Assembly: GCA_023390815.1 (NCBI GenBank)
Contig: JAEWCC010000040.1
Span: 1 to 44,111, forward strand
DNA from: Bacillota bacterium
GTDB lineage: Bacteria > Bacillota > Clostridia > Christensenellales > SZUA-584
DNA: 44,111 nucleotides
Direction of reading: 5' to 3'
Under the pieces are notes generated by a model. It saw nothing but the letters and a program-made list of their open reading frames with translations, was not told the DNA's origin and did no database searches. The stretch's first letter is position 1. Every line of letters starts with the position of its first letter. Shown piece by piece: positions 24,250-31,914 of this stretch. The position numbers and the translations under genes were made by a program.

Positions 24250-24888
24250 ATGGGCATTGACAAGCAGTACAGACTATACGTGTTTGATTTGGACGGAACG
24301 ATTGTGGATACGCGTGAGGACATCGCGCTCGCGTTTGCACAGACGCTGGAGCAGGCGGGTTATCCCCGCCCTGAATTGAGTCAGGTCACTTCGGCGATCG
24401 GCGGCGGCGCCAAAAAGGCCCTGCAGCGCCTGACCGGCCTACAGGATGAGGAGAGCGAGCCTCTGCTTGCAAAGTTCCTCGTGAAGTACGGAGAGGTATG
24501 CGCGGAACACGCCGTGCCGTACGAGGGCGCGCGCGAGCTGCTGGAGTGCCTCGCGGCGCAGGGTGCGGTACTCGCGCTGGTGACGATGAAGGTGAAAGGG
24601 CCGACCCATAAGATACTGAATGCGCTGGGGCTTACAATGTTCGACGAAGTGATCGCCTATGAGGATGCGCAGCGCCGCAAGCCCGACCCGGAAACCCTGC
24701 TGATGCTGATGGAAAAGTACGGCGTCCGGCCCGAGGATGCGCTGATGGTGGGCGATGCCGCAACCGACATACGCTATGCCGCAGCAGCGGGCGTAGATGC
24801 CTGCGCCATGCTCAATGGTTATGGTGCCGCAGCGGACTTGCTGGCCGAGAACCCGAAGTACACGCTCAACAGTTTCAAAGAATTCTGA
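24250..24888 (+). CDS. HAD-superfamily hydrolase, phosphoglycolate phosphatase-like
   Basis: A 212-residue HAD subfamily IA phosphatase. Motif I is DLDGTIVDT (nucleophile Asp14 and acid Asp16), motif II is LVTMKVK (Thr), motif III Lys is in RRKPDPETL, and motif IV is VGDAATDIRYA. The helical cap lies between motifs I and II. It resembles Gph/PpaX-type enzymes; the substrate is not determinable. AAGGAAAG precedes ATG 24250. It is separated from trpS by 90 nt, in which only a short dyad (GTGAC/GTCAC) without a T-tract is seen, so it may share the transcript. Confidence 0.88.
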   Translation: MGIDKQYRLYVFDLDGTIVDTREDIALAFAQTLEQAGYPRPELSQVTSAIGGGAKKALQRLTGLQDEESEPLLAKFLVKYGEVCAEHAVPYEGARELLECLAAQGAVLALVTMKVKGPTHKILNALGLTMFDEVIAYEDAQRRKPDPETLLMLMEKYGVRPEDALMVGDAATDIRYAAAAGVDACAMLNGYGAAADLLAENPKYTLNSFKEF

Positions 24889-24898
24889 TATCCGATGG

Positions 24899-24922
24899 CC
24901 GGGGACCTTCCCCGGTTTTTTA
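24899..24922 (+). terminator. Intrinsic terminator after the HAD phosphatase gene
   Basis: CCGGGG-ACCTT-CCCCGG (24899-24915), extendable by GG/TT-side bases, followed by six T. Confidence 0.9.
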
Positions 24923-24985
24923 TTGCGCATCAAACAATAACCGCCTGCCGCACTGTGAATATACATGGTAGCAGGGGGTGAAAAT

Positions 24986-25360
24986 ATGTTTCCTGGACTT
25001 TTTGGCGGCTGCGGAGGCCCGGGGCTGGGCTTGTGGTCCGGAAGCTGTCGCAGCGGCTGGGGATCCGACTTTGGATTGAACGTACCGGGCCGTTTCGGCG
25101 GGCCGGGGAATTTCGGCTGCGGCTGCGGCTGCGGCACACCGGCAAACTGCGGCTGTGGCTGCGGTATACCGTTTGGATTTGGTTTTGGCGCAGGAAACTG
25201 CGGGTGTGGCAACTGCTGCGGATGCGACAGCTGCGGGTGCGGATGCGGCTTCCGCTGGTGTGAATGCGAGGCATGCAATCCGCTGGGCGGCTATGGTGAC
25301 GGCCCGTGCGGAGGATACGTAAGTTTCCGGGACCGCTTTGGCTTTGGCTGTGGCTGCTAA
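24986..25360 (+). CDS. Gly/Cys-rich low-complexity protein, possible spore-layer component
   Basis: A 124-residue protein with 22 Cys and 41 Gly. After an N-terminal MFPGLFGGCGGPG stretch come runs of Cys-Gly dipeptides (GCGCGCG, CGCGCG, CGCGNCCGCDSCGCGCG) and a C-terminal FGFGCGC. No known fold is evident. The start is ATG 24986 behind AGGGGGTGA; the ORF extension to 24965 lacks a ribosome binding site. A nearly identical Shine-Dalgarno context (GCAGGGGGTGA) precedes the Cys-rich peptide gene at 25444, and a SASP gene follows. I infer a structural, disulfide- or metal-rich protein, perhaps of the spore surface. Antisense reading frames are artefacts of the repeat composition. Confidence 0.7.
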   Translation: MFPGLFGGCGGPGLGLWSGSCRSGWGSDFGLNVPGRFGGPGNFGCGCGCGTPANCGCGCGIPFGFGFGAGNCGCGNCCGCDSCGCGCGFRWCECEACNPLGGYGDGPCGGYVSFRDRFGFGCGC

Positions 25361-25443
25361 AGCAAAGCCGCAGTGTCATAGCGTCAACATATGCACGTTC
25401 ACGACCCCTATGCTCATATGATAACAGCAGGGGGTGATGTGTA

Positions 25444-25584
25444 ATGTGGTGCAATTGGGGATGCTGCAGACCTGTCTGCTGCTTCCGGAGTTGCGCATGC
25501 TGCTCGTGCTTTTGCGGTGGTTGGAATCAGTGCGGGTGCTTTTGCGGCGGCTGGAACCGGTGCGGATGCTGGGGATTCTGGTAA
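25444..25584 (+). CDS. 46-residue Cys/Trp-rich peptide
   Basis: A small ORF with 15 Cys and 6 Trp among 46 residues. It begins MWCNWGCCRPVCC and ends in two tandem 10-residue units CFCGGWNQCG and CFCGGWNRCG (residues 22-41), then CWGFW. A strong ribosome binding site (AGGGGGTGAT) lies 8 nt before ATG 25444, in the same GCAGGGGGTGA context as the Gly/Cys-rich gene upstream. I recognise no family. The repeated unit, the matching start region and the position between a Cys-rich gene and a SASP gene argue it is real. A spore-coat or metal-binding role is inference only. Confidence 0.65.
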   Translation: MWCNWGCCRPVCCFRSCACCSCFCGGWNQCGCFCGGWNRCGCWGFW

Positions 25585-25611
25585 TCAATCCGGAAACAGG
25601 CGAATATCTAT

Positions 25612-25628
25612 GGGCGGCACTGCCGCCC
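25612..25628 (+). other. Strong hairpin downstream of the Cys-rich peptide gene
   Basis: GGGCGGC-ACT-GCCGCCC, a 7-bp GC stem 28 nt after the stop. It is followed by TACATATATT rather than a T-run, so it is a poor intrinsic terminator. It may protect the mRNA 3' end. Further down, an AT-only inverted repeat (ATTTTTAAA at 25648 with TTTAAAAAT at 25673) precedes the SASP gene. Confidence 0.5.
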
Positions 25629-25775
25629 TACATATATTAAAAACGCCATTTTTAAATTCAGCTGATTTTCATTTTAAAAATACCAATATAAACCATGATA
25701 ACTCTATCCGTATATCATTGACAGCGCTATTTCGTTTCGCGCGGGGCAAAATAATATCAGAAGGAGGTGTGAAGA

Positions 25776-25979
25776 TTGGCAAGTAAAAATCGAAATTCCC
25801 GCGGGAACGGGGCGATGGATAAAATGAAATATGAAGTCGCCGGTGAAATCGGCGTTGATTTAAAGAAGGGTTACAACGGCGATATCACCTCTCGCGACGC
25901 CGGCAGGGTTGGCGGAAACATGGTTAAAAAAATGATTGAGTACGCTGAAAACAACATGCCCGGTGCGAATAAGACATAA
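25776..25979 (+). CDS. Alpha/beta-type small acid-soluble spore protein (SASP)
   Basis: A 67-residue protein, typical SASP length, with the conserved core MKYEVAGEIGVDL (the E-V/I-A germination protease GPR region) and DITSRDAGRVGGNMVKKMIEYAE. These proteins coat forespore DNA, protect it from UV and heat, and are degraded at germination. The start is TTG 25776, 7 nt after AAGGAGGTG, a near-perfect ribosome binding site; no ATG is available. Upstream, CATGATA near 25697 resembles a sigma-G -10 element, but I cannot see a matching -35. This gene is the best evidence that the organism forms endospores. Confidence 0.92.
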   Translation: MASKNRNSRGNGAMDKMKYEVAGEIGVDLKKGYNGDITSRDAGRVGGNMVKKMIEYAENNMPGANKT

Positions 25980-26002
25980 CAAGCCATCTCTCCCACTTTT
26001 GA

Positions 26003-26028
26003 GAAGGACCCGAAAGGGTCCTTCTTTT
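26003..26028 (+). terminator. Intrinsic terminator after the SASP gene
   Basis: GAAGGACCC-GAAA-GGGTCCTTC, a perfect 9-bp stem with a GAAA tetraloop, followed by TTTTCC. Confidence 0.92.
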
Positions 26029-26034
26029 CCTGCA

Positions 26035-26064
26035 TTGACGACGGATGCAGTATTGCGGTATCAT
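26035..26064 (+). promoter_or_regulatory. Promoter of the GNAT gene at 26092
   Basis: TTGACG (26035-26040), 18-bp spacer, TATCAT (26059-26064), 27 nt before the ATG. Confidence 0.55.
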
Positions 26065-26091
26065 CGGATTTAAACCAAACAGGAGTTCAAA

Positions 26092-26628
26092 ATGGATTTT
26101 TTTTCAATCGATGCCATCGATCAGGACACTGCGCAGGCTTTGCTGAACATCTATCCCGAAACCACCGCGGATCTGTTTGAAAAAGACTATGCAAGGCGAT
26201 ACGGTAACGAGGAAGATGCACATGCCGCACAGATCAGCGACTACCTTGATTCGGTTGCCGCTTTTCTTTCTCAGGATGACCGGTATATGTTCGCGCTGAG
26301 GGAAGGCGATGTGATCATTGCCGCGTTGCGCGTCATTCATATGGGCGCGGATCATTGGTACCTTGAAGCGTTGGGAACCGCGCCGGAATATCGCGGACGC
26401 GGCTGTGCACGGAGGCTTCTCACCGAAACACTGCGCTGTATGCGCGTACTTCAGGCTCGCAGTATTGTGAGTGTAGTCAAGCAGGATAACACGGCATCGC
26501 GCGCGGCGCACGAAGCGTGTGGTTTTAAGGATACGGGGAAGAGCGCCAAAGACATGCAGGGCGCGGAGATTGAAGATTGCCTTGTGTACCAATACGATTA
26601 TCCAAACCGAAATTTGAAAATTTATTGA
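26092..26628 (+). CDS. GNAT family N-acetyltransferase
   Basis: A 178-residue protein. Its acetyl-CoA pyrophosphate loop is APEYRGRGCARRLL (Q/RxxGxG/A type) at about residues 101-114. The preceding strand WYLEALGT and the later VKQDNTASRAAHEACGF segment are typical GNAT motifs A and B. The acceptor substrate is unknown. AGGAG lies about 8 nt before ATG 26092. The upstream region has its own promoter. The MerR regulator gene follows but has a separate promoter. Confidence 0.88.
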   Translation: MDFFSIDAIDQDTAQALLNIYPETTADLFEKDYARRYGNEEDAHAAQISDYLDSVAAFLSQDDRYMFALREGDVIIAALRVIHMGADHWYLEALGTAPEYRGRGCARRLLTETLRCMRVLQARSIVSVVKQDNTASRAAHEACGFKDTGKSAKDMQGAEIEDCLVYQYDYPNRNLKIY

Positions 26629-26635
26629 TTTGCTG

Positions 26636-26666
26636 TTGACATTGACGTTGCGTCATGGTTTATCAT
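26636..26666 (+). promoter_or_regulatory. MerR-type promoter/operator (19-bp spacer with dyad)
   Basis: Perfect -35 TTGACA (26636-26641) and -10 TATCAT (26661-26666) separated by 19 bp. The spacer contains the dyad TGACG-TTG-CGTCA (26643-26655), centred within 2 bp of the spacer midpoint. Over-long spacers with a central dyad are the hallmark of promoters twisted open by MerR-family activators. It lies 27 nt before the MerR/TipAS gene, implying autoregulation. Confidence 0.75.
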
Positions 26667-26692
26667 CCTGATCATGAAAGGAGGCGGGCATC

Positions 26693-27454
26693 ATGGAATA
26701 CACTGTGGGCGCACTGTCCAAACTCGCGGGCGTTTCGGCGCGCACGCTGCGCTATTATGACAATATCGGGCTGCTCCGGCCGGAAACGAAAAGCGGCGCG
26801 GGCTATCGCGTTTATGGCCAGACGCAGGTAGACAGGCTGCAGCAGATATTGTTTTACCGCGAGCTGGGTTTTGAGCTCAGTGTGATTATGCGGATACTGG
26901 CGGCACCCTCGTTCGAGCAGGGCAAAGCGCTCAAAGAACATCTTGAAGCGTTAAGCGAGCGGCGCGAACGGCTGGATGCGCTGATTGAGACAGTGAAGAA
27001 AACGATGGCCGCCCGGAAAGGAGAAATAATCATGACGGACAAGGAAAAATTTGCGGCGTTCAAACAGAACATGATCGACGAGAATGAGCGCAAATATGGC
27101 TCTGAGATTCGGGCGCGGTATGGCGACAAGACCGTGGACGAATCGAACGCAAAGCTTTCGGCGATGACGCAGGAGCAGTATGCGGATACCGAAGCACTCA
27201 CTAAGGCGGTGAACGACGCCATCCGCGCCGCGGCGGAGACGGGTGACCCGGAAGGTGAACTCGCCGGGAAGGCCTGCGCGCTGCACAAGGAGTGGCTGAT
27301 GCGTTACTGGAGCGAATACAGTCCCGAAGCGCATGTGGGCGTTGCGCAGATGTATGTGGACGACCCGCGTTTTGCGGCGTACTACGACGCGATTGGGCCG
27401 GGTTGCGCGCAATTCCTGCGCGATGCGATTGTCGCGTACTGCAGGAAACGATAA
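26693..27454 (+). CDS. MerR family transcriptional regulator with TipAS effector domain
   Basis: A 253-residue regulator. Residues 1-70 are a MerR winged helix (YTVGALSKLAGVSARTLRYYDNIGLLRP, then GYRVYGQTQVDRLQQI), residues about 75-110 the dimerisation coiled coil, and about 115-250 a TipAS-like helical domain. Family members bind amphipathic drugs such as thiopeptides in TipAS and activate efflux or self-expression. GGAGG precedes ATG 26693. Its promoter carries a 19-bp spacer and dyad. An ABC exporter-type locus begins 180 nt downstream in the same direction after a terminator; whether it is a target is unknown. Confidence 0.9.
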   Translation: MEYTVGALSKLAGVSARTLRYYDNIGLLRPETKSGAGYRVYGQTQVDRLQQILFYRELGFELSVIMRILAAPSFEQGKALKEHLEALSERRERLDALIETVKKTMAARKGEIIMTDKEKFAAFKQNMIDENERKYGSEIRARYGDKTVDESNAKLSAMTQEQYADTEALTKAVNDAIRAAAETGDPEGELAGKACALHKEWLMRYWSEYSPEAHVGVAQMYVDDPRFAAYYDAIGPGCAQFLRDAIVAYCRKR

Positions 27455-27472
27455 GCCTCTATCAGATGATGA

Positions 27473-27502
27473 GCCGGGCGGAATGCCCGGTTTGTTATTT
27501 TT
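27473..27502 (+). terminator. Intrinsic terminator after the MerR gene
   Basis: GCCGGGC-GGAAT-GCCCGGT (27473-27491) followed by TTGTTATTTTT. Confidence 0.85.
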
Positions 27503-27631
27503 AACAAAAATGCTACACTGTAACCGATAATGGCGGTGTTCAAAAGCAAGCACAGTTGCTATAATATCCTATAAAATCAAATCGATCACCCTGTCGGGCT
27601 GGCTGCATACTATACACTCGGAGGCATCCTC

Positions 27632-28333
27632 TTGGCGTTTGTTGAATTTCGGAATGTATCAAAAACTTATCAGATGGGCGAGATCACCATTTCCGCCGTC
27701 GACGGCATGAGCTTCGAAATCGAAAAGGGGGAGCTTGTCGTGATCGTGGGGCCTTCGGGCGCTGGAAAGACCACGCTGCTCAATATGCTGGGCGGCATGG
27801 ATACCTGCTCCGGGGGAGAGATATTACTGGACGGGGAAGCGATCAGCGCGTACAAGTACCGGCGTCTCATCGAGTACCGTCGCCTCGATATCGGATTCGT
27901 ATTTCAATTCTATAACCTTGTGCAAAACCTGACGGCACTCGAAAACGTGGAGCTGGCGTCGGAGATATGCAAAGACCCGCTGGACCCCGCCGAGGTGCTG
28001 CGCGAGGTGGGCCTAGTGGACCGCATGGATAACTTTCCGGCGCAGCTTTCGGGCGGAGAGCAGCAGCGCGTGGCGGTTGCCCGCGCGCTCGCCAAGAACC
28101 CCAAATTGCTGCTCTGCGACGAGCCCACGGGTGCGCTCGACTACAAAACCGGCAAGACGATCCTTCAACTGCTGCAGGATACCTGTAAAAATACAGGCCG
28201 TACAGTCATCATTATTACCCATAACTCCGCCCTCACCGCGATGGCGGACCGCGTCATCCGAGTCAGCGGCGGCAAAGTCAGCGAAGTGACGCTGAATTCG
28301 AATCCGGTTTCTGCCGCCAGTATCGAATGGTAA
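27632..28333 (+). CDS. ABC transporter ATP-binding protein (MacB/LolD-type)
   Basis: A 233-residue nucleotide-binding domain of the FtsX-partner class. Walker A is GPSGAGKTT (about 41-49), the Q-loop is in FVFQFYNLV, the signature is LSGGEQQR, Walker B is LLLCDEPTGALD and the H-loop is IIITHN. It powers the permease encoded immediately downstream, whose reading frame overlaps its 3' end. The start is TTG 27632, 7 nt after GGAGG. A TATAAT at 27560-27565 could be its -10, but the matching -35 is weak. Confidence 0.93.
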   Translation: MAFVEFRNVSKTYQMGEITISAVDGMSFEIEKGELVVIVGPSGAGKTTLLNMLGGMDTCSGGEILLDGEAISAYKYRRLIEYRRLDIGFVFQFYNLVQNLTALENVELASEICKDPLDPAEVLREVGLVDRMDNFPAQLSGGEQQRVAVARALAKNPKLLLCDEPTGALDYKTGKTILQLLQDTCKNTGRTVIIITHNSALTAMADRVIRVSGGKVSEVTLNSNPVSAASIEW

Positions 28334-31300
28334 AGAGTATGAGAAACCGTACGTTCGTAAAGGACATATTCCGATCCATCACACATTCCTGGGGCCGGTT
28401 CTGGGCCATTTTCGCGATCGTCGCGCTCGGGGCAGGTTTTTTTGCGGGCCTGAGGGCGACAGGCACCGATATGCAGGCCACCGGCGACGCCTACTTTGAC
28501 CAAAGCAATATGATGGACGTCGAGCTGATATCCACGTTGGGCTTCACCGAAGACGACATTGCGGCGATCGCGCAAACCGGCGGAGTCGATCACGTGATGG
28601 CGGTGCACCGTGCGGACGTGATATCGGAAATAGGCGGTCAGGATCAAGCGGTGCGAATCCACGGGCTCCCGGATGACAGGGATGAGGCGAACGCCGGATT
28701 TATGAATCGCCCGACTTTAAAATCGGGACGGATGCCGGAACGTCCGGGCGAATGCGCCATTGGTACGGGCAGCCTTCATGGCAGCACGCTGGCACTGGGC
28801 AGCGTCATCACACTCCAGGACGAGGACGGGACGCTGGGTGACACCATTAAACACCGGCAGTATACGGTCGTCGGCTTTGTCAATTCCGCATATTATATTT
28901 CCTTTACGCTCGGCAACACCAACATCGGCAACGGAACCATCGGCTATTATATGTACGTTCCCGACAGAGACTTTGCACAGGACGTATATACGGACGTCTA
29001 TGTGACGGTATCCGGCGCGCAGGCGCTCTCGTCATTTTCCGACCGTTACGGCGCAATCGTAGGCAGCACCACCGGCGAGCTTGAATCGCTGGCGGAAGCG
29101 CGCGAGCCCATTCGCTATGATGAGATCGTCGACGACGCGAAAGCGGAACTCGAGGAAGCTCAAGAGGACTATGACGAGGCTAAGCGGCAGGCGGATGAAG
29201 AGCTGGAAGAAGCGCGGCAGAAGCTTGACGACGCCCGGATCGAGATCGAGGAAAACGAGCGCAAGCTTGAGGACGCCAAAAGCACGATTGCAAGGAACGA
29301 GCGCAAGCTGAATGTCGCCGGAGCGGAGATTGCGCAGAACGAGAGCCAACTGGCCGCCGCGCAGCAGCAGTACGACGAAGGCAAGGCGGCGCTGCAAAGC
29401 GGCTGGGATACCTATAACGCGAGTGCCGCGGCGCTGGCCACGCAGCAGCAGCAATGGCAGCAGGCCAGCGACGAAGTCGCCGCCGGGCTTGCCGCGCTGG
29501 ATGCCGCGGCTGCCGCGGCCGCGGGAGACCCGGATGCGCTCACGGCGATTGAGCTGCAGCGGCAGCCGCTGCTGGCAGTGCAGACGCAGCTGGCTCAGCA
29601 GAAACTGCAGCTTGATGCCTATCAGCAGCAGCTTGACGAAACCAAAGCCCAGCTGGAATATCAGCAGCAGCAGCTCGATGCAAGCAAGGCGACGCTCGAC
29701 GCAGGTTGGGCACAGCTTGAAGACGCCAAAGTACAATTACGAAGTGGAAAAGCAAAGCTGAAGGAGGCAAAGCGCCAGTACGAGGACGGCGCAGCGCAGC
29801 TGAAGGACGCCAAGGTTGAGCTGGCCAACGGGCAGACGGAATACGATCAGGCCAAAGCCGACGCCGAGACAGAACTCGCGGACGCACAGGCCAAGATTGA
29901 CGACGGGTACGCACAGCTTAACGATCTGGAGCCCCCGGTGTGGTATGTGCTGGACAGGGATGAGAACGTGGGCTATTCCAGCTTCGAGGCAGATACGGGC
30001 CGCATGAATTCGCTGTCTTCGGTGTTCCCGGTCATCTTCTTCCTCGTCGCCGCACTTGTGGCGCTGACCACCATGACGCGCATGGTAGACGAGGAGCGGC
30101 TGATCATCGGCACGTATAAAGCGCTCGGCTACAGCAACCTCAAAATCGCATCGAAATACCTGATCTACGCGCTGCTCGCGAGTGTGTTCGGCGGGATTTT
30201 GGGTGTGGTGATTGGTTTCCGGGTGATTCCGGAGGTTTGCTGGAGTTCCTATCGGCTGATGTACACCGCACCGGATCTGATCAATCAGTTCAACGTGCCG
30301 TACGCGGTGCTCGGCTGCGCCGCCGCGCTTTTCTGTACGCTTACGGCGACGGCGTCGGTTTGCCGTTCCACGCTTGCGGCGCAGCCCGCGTCGCTGATGC
30401 TGCCGCGCGCGCCTAAGGCGGGCAAGCGGATCTGGCTGGAATCCGTGCCGTTCATCTGGAAACGGCTGAGCTTTACGTGGAAGGTAACCTGCCGGAATCT
30501 GTTTCGCTACAAGAAACGGCTCATCATGACCATCGTGGGCATTGCGGGCTGCACGGGCCTGCTGCTGACAGGCTTCGGCATCAAGAATTCGATATCCAAC
30601 ATTCTCAACTACCAATACGACAATATTGATCGGTACGATACGGTGATTGGCCTATCGGACGACGAGGTCACCCCGCCGGTCAAAGGCATATTGGAGGATC
30701 ACTTCAGCAGCTGGCTCATGATTGCGCTGCATACCGCGGACATCTATACGGCAGACGGCAGCGAATCGATGTCCGGGTATGTTTATATCCCCGAAGAGGC
30801 GGCCAATCTGAAGGACTTTATCGCTTTGCAGGAGCGGGTTTCCGGAGACGATATCCCGTTCGGCAGCGGTTCCGTCGTACTGACGGAGAAGCTGGCGAAG
30901 ACGCTGGGCGTCGGCGTGGGGGATCAGGTGGCACTGAAAAACAGCGATGAAAAGCGCGTGGCTTTTACGGTAACGGGAGTGACCGAAAATTACGTCTTTC
31001 ACTATGTCTATATCGACCCGGCGCTTTACCGGGAGCGCATGGGAGAGGAGCCGAAGTTCAACGCGCTGGCGGCCAATTGTACGAGCGCGGATGAAACGGA
31101 CAGGCACAATATTTCGGACGCGCTGCTGGGCTCCGGCGGCGTGGATACGGTATCCTTTACGGAAGATATCCGCGAGCGATTCAACAGCATGATCACCACG
31201 TTAAATTCCATTGTGCTGGTACTCATATTCAGCGCTGGCGCGCTGGCGTTCGTCGTGCTCTACAACCTGACCAACATCAACGTGACGGAACGGCGGCGGG

Positions 31301-31602
31301 AGATCGCGACCATCAAAGTGCTGGGCTTCTACGACCGCGAAGTCTCGGCGTACATATATCGCGAAACCAGCATCCTCACGATCATCGGCTGCGCGCTGGG
31401 GCTCGTCTTCGGGGTGTTCATGCACGGCTTCGTCATTCAGACGGTGGAGGTAAACAACGTGATGTTCGGGCGGGACATCGCGCCTTTAAGCTTCGTCTGG
31501 AGCGCGCTTTTAACGCTGGGCTTCTCGGTCGTCGTCGATCTGGTCATGTACCGTAAGCTCAAGAAGATCAGCATGACGGATAATTTAAAATCAGTCGATT
31601 AA
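28327..31602 (+). CDS. Large FtsX-type ABC permease with extracellular coiled-coil domain
   Basis: A 1091-residue permease. After an N-terminal helix (about 24-45) comes a large external region. It holds a MacB-like periplasmic-type segment (about 46-255) and a long Glu/Gln/Ala-rich coiled coil (about 260-545, repeated KLDDAR/QLDETKAQLEY-type heptads). The first FtsX domain then lies at about 560-690, another helix near 726, a second soluble domain, and the second FtsX domain (about 955-1085). The ATPase is encoded upstream with overlap. FtsX permeases of this design act as mechanotransmitters rather than substrate channels; here lipid, peptide or cell-wall targets are possible. ATG 28327 has no ribosome binding site of its own; ATG 28339 is an alternative. 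Translational coupling is likely. Confidence 0.9.
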   Translation: MVKSMRNRTFVKDIFRSITHSWGRFWAIFAIVALGAGFFAGLRATGTDMQATGDAYFDQSNMMDVELISTLGFTEDDIAAIAQTGGVDHVMAVHRADVISEIGGQDQAVRIHGLPDDRDEANAGFMNRPTLKSGRMPERPGECAIGTGSLHGSTLALGSVITLQDEDGTLGDTIKHRQYTVVGFVNSAYYISFTLGNTNIGNGTIGYYMYVPDRDFAQDVYTDVYVTVSGAQALSSFSDRYGAIVGSTTGELESLAEAREPIRYDEIVDDAKAELEEAQEDYDEAKRQADEELEEARQKLDDARIEIEENERKLEDAKSTIARNERKLNVAGAEIAQNESQLAAAQQQYDEGKAALQSGWDTYNASAAALATQQQQWQQASDEVAAGLAALDAAAAAAAGDPDALTAIELQRQPLLAVQTQLAQQKLQLDAYQQQLDETKAQLEYQQQQLDASKATLDAGWAQLEDAKVQLRSGKAKLKEAKRQYEDGAAQLKDAKVELANGQTEYDQAKADAETELADAQAKIDDGYAQLNDLEPPVWYVLDRDENVGYSSFEADTGRMNSLSSVFPVIFFLVAALVALTTMTRMVDEERLIIGTYKALGYSNLKIASKYLIYALLASVFGGILGVVIGFRVIPEVCWSSYRLMYTAPDLINQFNVPYAVLGCAAALFCTLTATASVCRSTLAAQPASLMLPRAPKAGKRIWLESVPFIWKRLSFTWKVTCRNLFRYKKRLIMTIVGIAGCTGLLLTGFGIKNSISNILNYQYDNIDRYDTVIGLSDDEVTPPVKGILEDHFSSWLMIALHTADIYTADGSESMSGYVYIPEEAANLKDFIALQERVSGDDIPFGSGSVVLTEKLAKTLGVGVGDQVALKNSDEKRVAFTVTGVTENYVFHYVYIDPALYRERMGEEPKFNALAANCTSADETDRHNISDALLGSGGVDTVSFTEDIRERFNSMITTLNSIVLVLIFSAGALAFVVLYNLTNINVTERRREIATIKVLGFYDREVSAYIYRETSILTIIGCALGLVFGVFMHGFVIQTVEVNNVMFGRDIAPLSFVWSALLTLGFSVVVDLVMYRKLKKISMTDNLKSVD

Positions 31603-31666
31603 GCGAGGCAATAAGAAGTTAGCATGCAGAAACTATTAGTTTTACATGATTTTGTATATGTTGCGC

Positions 31667-31696
31667 TTGACTAACAGACGCTGCGCATAATAGAAT
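31667..31696 (+). promoter_or_regulatory. Promoter of the NiCo riboswitch - P-type ATPase transcript
   Basis: TTGACT (31667-31672), 18-bp spacer, TAGAAT (31691-31696). Transcription would start near 31703, about 30 nt before the aptamer. Confidence 0.55.
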
Positions 31697-31733
31697 CAAA
31701 ACACGATTTGCACTGCATCAATCTACAGTACAA

Positions 31734-31828
31734 ACTGAGCAGGCGATGGGCTTGCGGCAATGAACTGCCGCGGCCTGTGGGGCTGGGCCGTTCGCGGCAG
31801 CAGATGGAAAGCACATCTGTGGGACAGT
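31734..31828 (+). ncRNA. NiCo (czcD) riboswitch aptamer
   Basis: The ends ACTGAGCAGGC (31734-31744) and CATCTGTGGGACAGT (31814-31828) match the conserved NiCo/czcD aptamer core as I know it from the crystallised example. P1 is ACTG/CAGT. P4 is CAGATG (31801-31806)/CATCTG. In between, GCGGCA/TGCCGC and GCCG-TTCG-CGGC helices complete a four-way junction with purine-rich GAGCAGGC and GGGACAG strands. The class binds Co2+/Ni2+ and has also been reported to respond to Fe2+. It controls the downstream P-type ATPase. Confidence 0.9.
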
Positions 31829-31854
31829 AGTAGGCGTTCCACAGGTGTTTTTTT
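31813..31854 (+). terminator. Riboswitch expression-platform terminator
   Basis: ACATCTGTGG (31813-31822) pairs with CCACAGGTGT (31839-31848), 10 bp with one T-G, followed by seven T. The 5' arm is the P4/junction strand of the aptamer, so metal-bound aptamer and terminator are mutually exclusive. Ligand should therefore turn expression ON. Confidence 0.9.
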
Positions 31855-31914
31855 ATACCTCGGACGCGACGGATGGAGTGCCATAAACCTACTTCTAAAA
31901 TCGGAGGTACCTTT

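Noticed and set aside
24439..25278. A 279-codon minus-strand ORF with Pro-Gln repeats over the Gly/Cys-rich gene
   Set aside because: The PQPQ pattern is the antisense of the GGC/TGC-rich repeat. The plus-strand gene has a strong ribosome binding site and a terminator upstream separating it from the HAD gene.
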